The translations under genes and the position numbers were made by a program. The notes under the pieces are model-generated. The model had not been told where the DNA came from. It worked only from the letters and a program-made list of their open reading frames with translations, and ran no database searches. DNA of 64,000 bases from Nonomuraea sp. NEAU-A123 (lineage in GTDB: Bacteria > Actinomycetota > Actinomycetes > Streptosporangiales > Streptosporangiaceae). The stretch lies in contig NZ_JAHFZZ010000007.1 of assembly GCF_018603905.1 (NCBI RefSeq), positions 561,376 through 625,375 on the forward strand, given 5' to 3'. This document shows, one piece after another, positions 41,805 to 49,814 of the stretch (position 1 is its first letter; every line of letters begins with the position of its first letter).

Positions 41805-44800
41805 TCAACCGAGCCGGGCGGCCACCTCCTGGGCGCGGCGCAGGTCGTACGGTGCCGACAGGCGTTCGGCCGCCTGTACCGCCTGCCCGGCGGCCTTCGC
41901 CGCCGCCCGCCGGTCGCCCGCGGCGGCCAGGACGAGCGCGCGGGCCCAGCCGATGCGGGCGGCGGCTCCCGGATGGCGGGCCTGGTACTCGGCAAGGTGC
42001 CGGTGGAGCCTCCGGGCCGTCGCGGGGTCCGGGGACATGCGGCAGAGCAGCTCGGCCAGCCCCGACCAGCACTCCAGCATGCCGCGCTGGGCCTTCGGCA
42101 GGCGGGCGGCCAGATCCAGCGCCCGGGCCAGCGCCTCCCGCAGGTCGTCCGCGATCAGCCGGGCCGAGACCGTAAGCAGGCGCAGCTCCTGGATCACCGG
42201 CATGACCGCGCCGTCCCGCAGGCCGAGGCGCTGCTCGTGGGCGCGGCGGCGCTCGGTCGAGGCGCGGGCCGCCGCCAGCACCTCGGCGACACGATCGGGG
42301 TCGGTCCCCTCGATCCGCAGCAGGGCCTCGGCCTGGCCCGTCAGGCACCAGTGGCGGCCGATGTCGTCGCCGCCGACCCGGCTCGCCGCCTGTTCTGCCG
42401 TGGCGGCGTACAGGTTCGCGGCCTGCACGAAGTCGCCCCGCCAGAGCGCCGCCTCCGCGAGCATGCCCGCGCAGTTCTCGGCCACCCGTGGGTCCAGCGT
42501 CCTGGCCCGGCACTCGGCGAACGACCCCCGGGCCGCCTCGAACTCCCCGTCCGAGAGCTGGTCCAGTCCCCTGGCCAGGCGGGCGCGGCTCGCGGGCTCC
42601 GTGGGATGCGCGATGCCGGTCAGGGCCTTGTCGGCGAGCGCGCCGTAGCGATCGGCCAGGCGGTGGCGTCCGGCGACGCGGGCGATGACGGCGAAGTTCG
42701 CGTACGCCTCCGCGCGCAGGTCCGGGGCGGAGGTGCGGTCGGCGGCGTTGAGCTGGCGCAACGAGACCGCCAGCATCGTAGGCACGTCCTGCTGGTGGTA
42801 GGCCAGCCGTGCCAGGAACGTCAGCGCCTGCGCCACCTCGGCGTCCCGCTCGGACCGGGGCACCGGCAGGACCTGATGGAGGACCTGGCGCGCGGCGGCC
42901 GTCAGGATGGCGGCGACCAGGCCGGGCCGGGAGGTCGGCAGCGGCCTGCCTACCGTGTCGAGCGCCGCCCTGACCAGCCGGTGCGCCTCCCGCTCCCGGG
43001 CAAGCTGATGCTCACTCACGCACGCCATCCGCAACCACCGCGCCCGCAGGCGGGGAGCCTCGGGCGTACGGGCGAGATGCCGCCGCACGACGACCCCCGA
43101 CTCCTCGTACAGCCGCAGCCGCAGGCACAACACCCAGTAGTTGTCCAGGAATCCTGGCTCCCCGGACACCGCCCAGGCCAGCCGGATGTTGTCCATCTCC
43201 GCCCCCAGCACGCGGGTCACCTCCGCGTCCGAGGCATCCTGCAGGGCGGCGGCGTGCCGGTCGAGCAGGCGTGAGAAGTACGCGGCGTGCCGTTCCCGCG
43301 CCGCCCGCCGCTCGTCCGGCGACAACTGCGCGGCGGCGAACTGCTGGATGAGCGGGTGGATGAAATACCGCCCGGCCGGGGTGAGCTCGATCATGCTCTG
43401 GTCGATCAGGCGGACCAGCACGCGCGGCGCGGTCCTGGCCACCTCCAGCGCCGCGGGCAGCGTGCAGCCGCCGCCGAACACCGCCAGCGCCGCCAGCGCC
43501 TTCTGCCCGGCCGGGTCGAGAAGCCGCCAGGAGGTCTCGAACACCGTACGCATGCAGGCGTGCCGCGACCGGGCCGCCGGTCCCGCGGCCGACAGCAGGC
43601 CGGGGTCCACGCCGAGACGGCGGCCCAGCTCGGCGGGCGGCACGGCCCGCAGCAGCCCGGCCGCCAGCTCGATGGCCAGCGGCAGACCACCTGCGGCGGC
43701 GCAGATCGCGGCCACGGCGGCGGCGTTCCGGTCGGCGTCGAACGCCGGTTGCGCCCGCGTCGCCCTGGCCGCGAACAGGGCCTCGGCAGCCGGTCCCGGC
43801 AGACCCGCCACCTCGAACGTCACCTGACCGGGCAGGTCGAGCCGCCGCCTGCTCGTCGCCAGGACCCGCACGCCCGGGGCCGTACGCAGGATGCGCCCGA
43901 TGACCGCGTCGAAGGCGGGCAGATGCTCGAGGTTGTCCAGCACCAGGAGGACCTCCTGCCGGGCCAGCGCTGCCAGGAGCAGGTCCAGGGCGGGGCGCTG
44001 CGGCGTGAGGTCCACGCCGAGGCGGCGGGCGAGCGTGGTGACGGCCGCCTCCGGGCGTACCCCGGCGAAGGACACGAAACCGGCCGAGCCCGAGGCGGCG
44101 GCGATGGCCAGGCGGGTCTTGCCGACGCCGCCCGGACCCAGCAGGGTGACCAGGCGTTCGGCGGCCAGCAGCGTACGCAGCCGCTCCAGCTCCGCCTCCC
44201 GGCCGAACAGCTCGGTGCCGGGCACCGGCGGGGCCGTGCGCCGGACGGCCGTCCGCTGGGTGAGCAGGCGCCGCCTGGCCTCCGCGGTCTCCGGCGCGGG
44301 CTCGACACCCAGGTCGTCGGCCAGCCGCCGCCGCAGGTCGTCGTAGCAGGCCAGGGCCGCTGCCCGGTTGCCCGCCGCGGCCAGGCTCGCCATCAGCAGC
44401 CGGTGCGCCTCCTCGTCGTACGGGTCCAGCCCGGCCACCAGGCGCGCCAGCCGTACGAGATCGGCCGGTGGCGTGGAGCCGGAGCGCAGCAGCAGCTCGC
44501 GCAGCCGCAGCCGGGCACGCCCGCGCTCCGACTCCAGCCATCCGCCGAAGGCCGGGGCGTCGCAGAACCACACCCCGTCCATGAAGTCCCCCCGCCACAA
44601 CCGCAGCGCCTCTGCCACGGTCGCCGTCCCAACCAGGCGTCCGTGGTCCACATAGCAGCCGCCGGGGCGGAACCGTACGTGGTCGCGGGTGATGTCCAGC
44701 CACCCGCCCACCTCCTTGCGCAGCTCCGACAGCGCCAGGCGCAGACTGCCGCGCGCGTTCGCGTCCGGCCGCTCGCCCCATAGCAGCGCGGCCAGCTCGG

Positions 44801-44936
44801 AGCGCGGGCGCGGGCCCGGCGTGGTGGCGAGGTAGCAGAGCAGGGCGCGGGTCTTGGCGGCGCGGATGCCCACCGGCCGCCCTCCGACGGCGAGCTCAGG
44901 CGGGCCGAGCAGCAGCAGGGTCAGCGAGTCTCCCAT
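41805..44936 (-). CDS. AfsR/SARP-like regulator with BTAD, NB-ARC ATPase and helical repeats
   Basis: 1043 residues from ATG 44936. A small winged-helix DNA-binding domain (about 5-90; SELAALLWGERPDANARGSL) is followed by a BTAD domain (about 95-245; LVAGLDPYDEEAHRLLMASL). An STAND/NB-ARC ATPase comes next, with Walker A LLGPGGVGKTRLA, Walker B EVLLVLDNLEHL and GGLPLAIELAAG. The C-terminal half is TPR-like helices. This is the AfsR layout; such proteins activate secondary-metabolite or developmental genes. The divergent small secreted-protein gene 184 bp away is the only gene likely to share its promoter. No biosynthetic cluster is nearby. Confidence 0.9.
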   Translation of the reverse strand: MGDSLTLLLLGPPELAVGGRPVGIRAAKTRALLCYLATTPGPRPRSELAALLWGERPDANARGSLRLALSELRKEVGGWLDITRDHVRFRPGGCYVDHGRLVGTATVAEALRLWRGDFMDGVWFCDAPAFGGWLESERGRARLRLRELLLRSGSTPPADLVRLARLVAGLDPYDEEAHRLLMASLAAAGNRAAALACYDDLRRRLADDLGVEPAPETAEARRRLLTQRTAVRRTAPPVPGTELFGREAELERLRTLLAAERLVTLLGPGGVGKTRLAIAAASGSAGFVSFAGVRPEAAVTTLARRLGVDLTPQRPALDLLLAALARQEVLLVLDNLEHLPAFDAVIGRILRTAPGVRVLATSRRRLDLPGQVTFEVAGLPGPAAEALFAARATRAQPAFDADRNAAAVAAICAAAGGLPLAIELAAGLLRAVPPAELGRRLGVDPGLLSAAGPAARSRHACMRTVFETSWRLLDPAGQKALAALAVFGGGCTLPAALEVARTAPRVLVRLIDQSMIELTPAGRYFIHPLIQQFAAAQLSPDERRAARERHAAYFSRLLDRHAAALQDASDAEVTRVLGAEMDNIRLAWAVSGEPGFLDNYWVLCLRLRLYEESGVVVRRHLARTPEAPRLRARWLRMACVSEHQLAREREAHRLVRAALDTVGRPLPTSRPGLVAAILTAAARQVLHQVLPVPRSERDAEVAQALTFLARLAYHQQDVPTMLAVSLRQLNAADRTSAPDLRAEAYANFAVIARVAGRHRLADRYGALADKALTGIAHPTEPASRARLARGLDQLSDGEFEAARGSFAECRARTLDPRVAENCAGMLAEAALWRGDFVQAANLYAATAEQAASRVGGDDIGRHWCLTGQAEALLRIEGTDPDRVAEVLAAARASTERRRAHEQRLGLRDGAVMPVIQELRLLTVSARLIADDLREALARALDLAARLPKAQRGMLECWSGLAELLCRMSPDPATARRLHRHLAEYQARHPGAAARIGWARALVLAAAGDRRAAAKAAGQAVQAAERLSAPYDLRRAQEVAARLG

Positions 44937-45120
44937 AGCCACAGCAGGGTAGGCGCGTCCCCGCCGCGCGACTGCGGAAAAGGGCGTGCACGGAACGTGC
45001 CCTGCGCCACTGACCAGCGCTCTCACGATGTGCTCACGCTGCCTGCCCCACTCTGATGCCACGTTTCGCGAGGACCGCGAGACGCGATCCTCACCAAAAT
45101 CCTCACCAAGGAGAAGCAGC
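44937..45120. promoter_or_regulatory. divergent promoter region between the AfsR-like gene and secreted-protein gene
   Basis: 184 bp. A CCTCACCAAAATCCTCACCAAG direct repeat (units ATCCTCACCAA at about 45087-45111, roughly 11 bp, twice) sits just before the secreted-protein ribosome site. SARP proteins bind direct heptamer repeats near the -35 region, so this is worth testing, although its position is close to the ribosome site. Confidence 0.35.
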
Positions 45121-45603
45121 ATGCGCTCTCAGAAGCTGATCCCCGCGCTCGCCCTGGCGGCAGGACTGGCCGTCCCGGCAGTCCTGGCCGCGGCCCCGCC
45201 CGCCGGCGCGACCGCCTTGGCCACGAACTGCTCGGTCGCGTTCTACGACCTCGACGCGTCCGCCGTGGACGAGGTCGACGGCAAGGACGAGCTCAGGCTC
45301 GAGGTCGGATCCAGGCTCTTCCCCAACTCCTGGGTCAACATGCAGGCCGGCGACGACGCCGACCCGGTGGACTTCGACTACGCGAGCGTCAACCTCAGCA
45401 GTTCCTCGTCGTTGGCCTTCAACCTGCGCGAGGTCCAGCCGCCGATCGTCAAGGCCGGCTTCAACCTCGGCACGATCATCGTGGACGGCTCCGACTGCGC
45501 CGGGCTCTCCACCGGCCAGTACGCCATCGTCGGGGGCATCGTCTCCGGCACCCATGACAGCTACTACGAATACAACCTCAGGTTCAAGATGACCGGGCTG
45601 TAA
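45121..45603 (+). CDS. small secreted protein of unknown function
   Basis: 160 residues from ATG 45121 with AAGGAG upstream. Signal peptide (MRSQKLIPALALAAGLAVPA, cleavage near PPAGATA). The mature part has two cysteines (TNCSVAFYDLDAS and SDCAGLSTG) likely joined, and reads as a beta-sandwich: DELRLEVGSRLFPNSWVNM, DFDYASVNLSSSS, GTIIVDGSDCAG, YEYNLRFKMTGL. No known family was recognised. Divergent from the AfsR-like regulator and followed by a strong terminator, so it is a single-gene transcript. Confidence 0.75.
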   Translation: MRSQKLIPALALAAGLAVPAVLAAAPPAGATALATNCSVAFYDLDASAVDEVDGKDELRLEVGSRLFPNSWVNMQAGDDADPVDFDYASVNLSSSSSLAFNLREVQPPIVKAGFNLGTIIVDGSDCAGLSTGQYAIVGGIVSGTHDSYYEYNLRFKMTGL

Positions 45604-45615
45604 CCCCGCCCGAAC

Positions 45616-45653
45616 GTGAAGGCCCCGCCGTGGTCCCGAGGCGGGGTCTTCAC
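45616..45653 (+). terminator. terminator after the secreted-protein gene
   Basis: GTGAAGGCCCCGCC (45616-45629) pairs with GGCGGGGTCTTCAC (45640-45653), 14 positions with one G-U pair, 13 bp past the stop. Confidence 0.9.
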
Positions 45654-45840
45654 CTTCTACACAAGCCCGGTGGTTCCGGAGCTGCTCAAGTAGTTCAGAG
45701 GGCCAACGCACGACCTACGACCGACACGAGAGGGCGTACTGGCATCCGCTTGAGGGGTGTCATAGGCTGTTAGATGCAGGTTCTGCGCGCCAGACTGTAG
45801 ATAACAGGGTGCAGAAGCCCGTCCCGACTGGAGGCCGGCG

Positions 45841-47115
45841 GTGCTGATCCGTATGCGGGTGGCCAATCATCGTTCGATCTGCCATGAGCAGGAACTATCT
45901 CTGATCGCCACCGAGTTCGACGAGGGAACCGGCCGCAGAGCCGGACTCCAGCACAAGGGGCGAGACGTTTCGTTGCAGCCCGCGCTGGGTGTTTTTGGAG
46001 CCAACGCTTCGGGGAAGTCCAATCTGCTTAGCGCCTTCCGGCTCATGGCCGACGCGGTGCGAGACTCTTTCGCGGATTGGGCCAAGACTCCAGGCGTGGT
46101 TCCGCGAGAGCCCTTCAAGCTCGATTCCACCTCTCGCGAGGAGACGAGCCTGTTCGAAGTGGACCTCACACTGGGCCGAGAACCTATTCGCTACACCTAC
46201 GGCTTCGAGTTGTCGGACGAGAGAGTGGAAGCGGAATGGCTGCACGCCTACCCGCACGGTCGGCGTAACATCTGGTTCGACCGAGAGGCGGATCGCCCGG
46301 AATCAGCCGGCGGAGAGTTCGTCTTCAAAGGAGAGGGCTTCAAGGGAGAGCGAGATTCCCTGGTCAAGTTGACCCGTCCCAATGCTCTGTTCCTCTCCGT
46401 GGGCGCAACCCTCAATGATCCCCAACTGTCCGCGATACACAGATGGTTCCTGAACGACTTGCGGCTCGTCACACCGGGCAGGAACCTGAAATCCTCGACG
46501 AACTCGACCAGAGCCCTGCTGGCGCGTCCGGATCGAGCGGAGATCTACGAGCAACGAATCGTCCGGTTGCTGCAATCGGCTGACCTTGGGGTCACACGCC
46601 TCGATACCGACCCTGAGACCGGGGAGATCAGGTTGTGGCACCGCACCCCGGACGGGGGCGAGGCACCGCTGCATTTCGGCACCGAGGAGTCACTGGGCAC
46701 TCATGCGTGGTTCGCCTTCCTGGGGCCCATGCTCACCGTGCTGGACCGGGGGTCAGTCCTCCTGGTAGACGAATTGGATTCGAGCCTGCACCCCGCACTC
46801 GCCGCCGAGGTCGTGCGCGCCTTCCAGGACCCCGCGTCGAATCCGCACAACGCACAGGTGATCTTCACGACGCATGACGCGACCTTGCTGGGCAGTGCGG
46901 TGCTCGATCGTCCGCTCAACCGCGACCAGGTATGGATCACGGCGAAGAAGCGCTCCGGCGAAACCGAGTTGTACCCGCTGACGGACGCCAAGCCACGCAA
47001 GGAGGAGAATCTCGAGCGCGGCTATCTACGGGGTCGCTACGGTGGGGTTCCCCGAGTCACCGCGGGCGAGATCGTCCGCGAACTGTCCTGGCGGGAGACG
47101 AAGGCGACGGCGTGA
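45841..47115 (+). CDS. AbiLi/RloA-like AAA ATPase of an anti-phage module
   Basis: 424 residues from GTG 45841 with GGAGG 6 bp upstream. SMC/OLD-type AAA ATPase: Walker A GVFGANASGKSNLLSAF near residue 50, Walker B/signature SVLLVDELDSSLHPALAAEV, and a switch histidine in FTTHDATLL. The N-terminus IRMRVANHRSICHEQELSL is typical of the AAA_15/AbiLi group. It overlaps the RloB gene by 4 bp (GTGA). RloA/RloB pairs are known as AbiL-type abortive-infection systems and also travel with restriction loci. GC content is lower than that of the neighbours, consistent with transfer. Confidence 0.88.
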   Translation: MLIRMRVANHRSICHEQELSLIATEFDEGTGRRAGLQHKGRDVSLQPALGVFGANASGKSNLLSAFRLMADAVRDSFADWAKTPGVVPREPFKLDSTSREETSLFEVDLTLGREPIRYTYGFELSDERVEAEWLHAYPHGRRNIWFDREADRPESAGGEFVFKGEGFKGERDSLVKLTRPNALFLSVGATLNDPQLSAIHRWFLNDLRLVTPGRNLKSSTNSTRALLARPDRAEIYEQRIVRLLQSADLGVTRLDTDPETGEIRLWHRTPDGGEAPLHFGTEESLGTHAWFAFLGPMLTVLDRGSVLLVDELDSSLHPALAAEVVRAFQDPASNPHNAQVIFTTHDATLLGSAVLDRPLNRDQVWITAKKRSGETELYPLTDAKPRKEENLERGYLRGRYGGVPRVTAGEIVRELSWRETKATA

Positions 47116-47909
47116 GCGGGCGAACGGGAAAAGGGCAGGGACTGAGACGTCGCGAGCGCTCGGAAGACGGACGTTCGCTGGCGCCGAGATCCGGAGCACG
47201 CTCGCGGGAGGTACGAGTCCTGTATGTGGCCTGCGAGGGAGAATCCACCGAGCCCGATTACCTGCGATATCTGAACGAGCAATTCGGGGACGGCGACGGG
47301 CAGAGCGGACGGTCCTTTCGGATCCAGCCGGTCTATCGAAAGAATGGAATGACCCCATCTGAGGCCGTCGAAGCAGTGGGTAAGGCCGCCGCCGAAGACG
47401 AGGCCTGGGCTCTTTTCGATCGTGACCAGCATCATGACATCCCGCAGGCGGTCAAAACCGCGGCCGATTCCAGAATCGAACTCGCGTTCTCGCACCCGTC
47501 ATTCGACCTGTGGCTGCTGCTGCACTTCCAGGCGTTCGGGGGAGCGCAGAGCGGCAGCAGCAGGATCGTGATCGAGAAGCTGCGGCAAGCCAAGGGGGCG
47601 GGCGCTTTCAAGGACTACGACAAAAGGAACGACAAGAGCATCAAAGGTGCCCGGCGCGATGCTCTGAATGGAAGAGGAGGCCAGGCGGTGACGCATGCCC
47701 AAAGTCTGGTCGCCTCGTGCGCCCATGGTCGCTGCAAGCCTGGCCACGCGAAGACGGAACCGGTTGGTCGCGACGCCGAACCGCAGACCGCGCAGCAGTG
47801 GATGGCCCGCTCCGGGCATGCCCCGGACTGCCAGGTTCTCCAGCGCGACCCATCCACGGATATGTGGCGCCTACTGGTGTCACTGGGTATTCACACGGAC
47901 GAAGGCTGA
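47112..47909 (+). CDS. RloB/AbiLii family protein, partner of the AAA ATPase
   Basis: 265 residues from GTG 47112, overlapping the ATPase stop by 4 bp. A basic N-terminus (KGQGLRRRERSEDGR) precedes the RloB domain: VLYVACEGESTEPDYLRYL, EDEAWALFDRDQHHD and FSHPSFDLWLLLHF, with the acidic residues (E, E, D, D) that suggest a Toprim-like nuclease fold. In AbiL systems the pair aborts phage infection; the mechanism is not settled. Two strong terminators follow, isolating the module. Confidence 0.85.
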   Translation: MSGRTGKGQGLRRRERSEDGRSLAPRSGARSREVRVLYVACEGESTEPDYLRYLNEQFGDGDGQSGRSFRIQPVYRKNGMTPSEAVEAVGKAAAEDEAWALFDRDQHHDIPQAVKTAADSRIELAFSHPSFDLWLLLHFQAFGGAQSGSSRIVIEKLRQAKGAGAFKDYDKRNDKSIKGARRDALNGRGGQAVTHAQSLVASCAHGRCKPGHAKTEPVGRDAEPQTAQQWMARSGHAPDCQVLQRDPSTDMWRLLVSLGIHTDEG

Positions 47910-48051
47910 GCGACCCAAGAGCCGCATGATCTCGACGGCGCCGGAGGCGGTCGCCACCGTGCCAGCGGCAGTCGCGTCCAACCGGCACGGCCGGGCAGCG
48001 GCAATGGTCAACCGTTCCTGGCCGATTACAACGGGATCGCGTCCCGGGGGT

Positions 48052-48075
48052 GGCGGGGGCCGGCAGGCCCCCGCC
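48052..48075. terminator. hairpin GGCGGGGGCC / GGCCCCCGCC
   Basis: Perfect 10-bp stem with a 4-base loop between the convergent rloB-like and DUF3105 genes. A two-way terminator is likely. Confidence 0.75.
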
Positions 48076-48139
48076 CAAAGGCGAAGCCCCCCAAGAAGGC
48101 AGCCTGAGCGAAAGCGAAGACCATGCTTTTCGGGGGTCG

Positions 48140-48160
48140 AAGGGGGGCGGAGCCCCCCTT
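48140..48160. terminator. hairpin AAGGGGGGC / GCCCCCCTT
   Basis: Perfect 9-bp stem with a 3-base GGA loop. This GGGGGGCGGAGCCCCCC form is a common terminator shape in actinomycetes. Confidence 0.85.
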
Positions 48161-48218
48161 GGGAAGCGCAGTCCGACCGTCAGGGAGGCCCGAGCTGGGG
48201 GGCTTGGGGGCTTGGGGG

Positions 48219-48932
48219 TTATTTGTTGGTGGGGCTGGCGCTGGGGCTGATGGTTTCCGTCGGGGGCTGGGATTGGGTGCCCTTGGGCTCGGGTGGGAGG
48301 GGGGCCTGGTCCGCCGTGGTGGTGATGGCGTCGGCGCCGCCGCAGCTGGCGCCGGCTTCAGGGGTGTCCGGGCCGTTCTGGTACTTCTTGATGAACGCCG
48401 CGAGCTTCGGGTCGTCGGCCTTGTCCAGCTTGAGCTGGTGGCCCCAGGATGATGCCACGACCGGGGCGGGCAGGTTCGGGTACGGGCTGACCAGCATGTA
48501 GTCCTGCTGGCCCGTCGAGGAGGCCGTCTTCTTCAGCGCGTCGACCTGCGCCTTCGGCAGGTCGGGGCGGTAGGTGATCCAGAGGGCGCCGTGCTCCAGC
48601 GAGTGGACGGCGTGCTCGTTGTGGATGGGCTTGTCGTAGATCGCGCACTGCTGCCAGTAGTTGTTGTGCTCACCACCGACCGGCGGGGTCTCCTTGTACG
48701 TGACCGCGTTCCAGACGTGCTGGCCCGCGTCGTACTTGTAATTGGCCACAGCACCGAGTGACGTCTCCTTGGCCTGCTTGACCAAGTAGAAACCGACCAC
48801 TCCGACGAGCAGCACGATGACGAGTCCGCCTGCCCCCCACATCAGCAGCGCGGCGCGGCGCTCCTTGCTCTTCTGCTGCGCTCGCATCTTCTGCAGATGC
48901 TCGCGGCGCGCCTGCGCCTTCTCCTTCGTCAT
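48219..48932 (-). CDS. DUF3105 membrane-anchored protein
   Basis: 237 residues from ATG 48932 with GGAGG upstream. A basic, coiled-coil-like start (KEKAQARREHLQKMRAQQKS) precedes one membrane helix (LLMWGAGGLVIVLLVGVVGF) and an outside DUF3105 domain. Conserved motifs there include TPPVGGEHNNYWQQCAIYD, then VHSLEHGALWITYRPD and VVASSWGHQLKLD. The His residues and the GGEHN/SLEHG motifs suggest metal binding. Divergent from a DUF305 gene, a frequent pairing in actinobacteria, so the two probably act together outside the membrane, perhaps with copper. Function unproven. Confidence 0.9.
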   Translation of the reverse strand: MTKEKAQARREHLQKMRAQQKSKERRAALLMWGAGGLVIVLLVGVVGFYLVKQAKETSLGAVANYKYDAGQHVWNAVTYKETPPVGGEHNNYWQQCAIYDKPIHNEHAVHSLEHGALWITYRPDLPKAQVDALKKTASSTGQQDYMLVSPYPNLPAPVVASSWGHQLKLDKADDPKLAAFIKKYQNGPDTPEAGASCGGADAITTTADQAPLPPEPKGTQSQPPTETISPSASPTNK

Positions 48933-49053
48933 CGTTCCTCCATCGGCGTGCCAACTCCGGGTCACCCTATGCCCTTGGGCGGTATGCGGAGAATAAGAGC
49001 GACCTAAGTGCGCGTACCGGCCTCGGCCAAGCGATGGGTACGCTGGACAAGCC

Positions 49054-49695
49054 ATGGAAAAGCCCGCGAAAAATTCGCTGCTCGTCGCTTGCGCCGTGCT
49101 GGTACTCGCCGCAGCGGCGATCTTCCTCGTGTGGGGCCGGGGCGGCACGCCCGGCGATACCTCGGCGGAGGCCGGGTTCGCTCGCGACATGGCCACGCAT
49201 CACGCGCAGGCCGTCGACATGTCGTTCACGATCAGGGACAAGACGCAGTCCAAGGACGTCCGCAACCTGGCCTACGACATCATCACCACCCAGTCCAACC
49301 AGCGGGGCATGTTCATTGGGTGGTTGCAACAGTGGGGGCTCGATCAGGCCACCGACCGGCCGCCGATGGCGTGGATGGCCGAGCATGGTCACGGCGGGAC
49401 GGGCACGGCGACTGTCGCCGCGGGCGGGCTGATGCCGGGCATGGCCACGCCGGACGAGCTGACCAAGCTCAAGGAGTTGCAGGGTACGGCGGCCGAAGTG
49501 CTCTATCTGCAGCTGATGATCCGCCACCACGAGGGCGGTGTGCAGATGGCCGGGGGGCTGCTGAAGCTGTCCACGCGGGACGAGGTGGTCAGCATGGCCC
49601 AGAAGATCATCAGTGGGCAGACCGGCGAGATCAAGCTCATGACTGAGATGCTCAAGCAGCGCGGCGCGCAGCCGTACCCGACGATCCTGAAGTGA
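49054..49695 (+). CDS. DUF305 membrane-anchored protein
   Basis: 213 residues from ATG 49054. N-terminal membrane anchor (LLVACAVLVLAAAAIFLVW), then a ferritin-like four-helix DUF305 domain with the signature AGFARDMATHHAQAVDMS, and later QLMIRHHEGGVQMAGGLL. The His-His and Met residues (DMATHH, MIRHHEG) probably bind metal, and copper has been proposed for the family. Divergent from the DUF3105 gene. Between them are 121 bp with no clear operator. Confidence 0.92.
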   Translation: MEKPAKNSLLVACAVLVLAAAAIFLVWGRGGTPGDTSAEAGFARDMATHHAQAVDMSFTIRDKTQSKDVRNLAYDIITTQSNQRGMFIGWLQQWGLDQATDRPPMAWMAEHGHGGTGTATVAAGGLMPGMATPDELTKLKELQGTAAEVLYLQLMIRHHEGGVQMAGGLLKLSTRDEVVSMAQKIISGQTGEIKLMTEMLKQRGAQPYPTILK

Positions 49696-49814
49696 CCGCG
49701 CGACAGCGCGCGACGGGGGCGGGCTGGAGTGAGCGCGCGGGGGCAGGACTGCCCATGAACGCGCGAGACGGGTTCATGGCTGCAGTGAGCGCGCGAAGCG
49801 AGGGCGGGGCCGAG

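Larger units (their letters stand above)
47910..48218. other. intergenic region with terminators behind the defence module
   Basis: About 309 bp between convergent genes. It contains two perfect GC hairpins (listed separately) and repetitive G/C-rich filler. No gene was seen. Confidence 0.6.

Noticed and set aside
40722..43274. 850-codon plus-strand open frame
   Set aside because: Antisense to the hydrolase and AfsR-like genes, both of which have complete catalytic or domain motifs.
41805..45122. AfsR-like gene starting at 45122
   Set aside because: The first 62 codons cover the divergent promoter and ribosome site of the secreted-protein gene; DNA-binding domain starts at ATG 44936.
49692..49814. 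41-residue N-terminal extension of the CrtI-like oxidoreductase
   Set aside because: Made of GC repeat sequence; the Rossmann fold begins right after ATG 49815.
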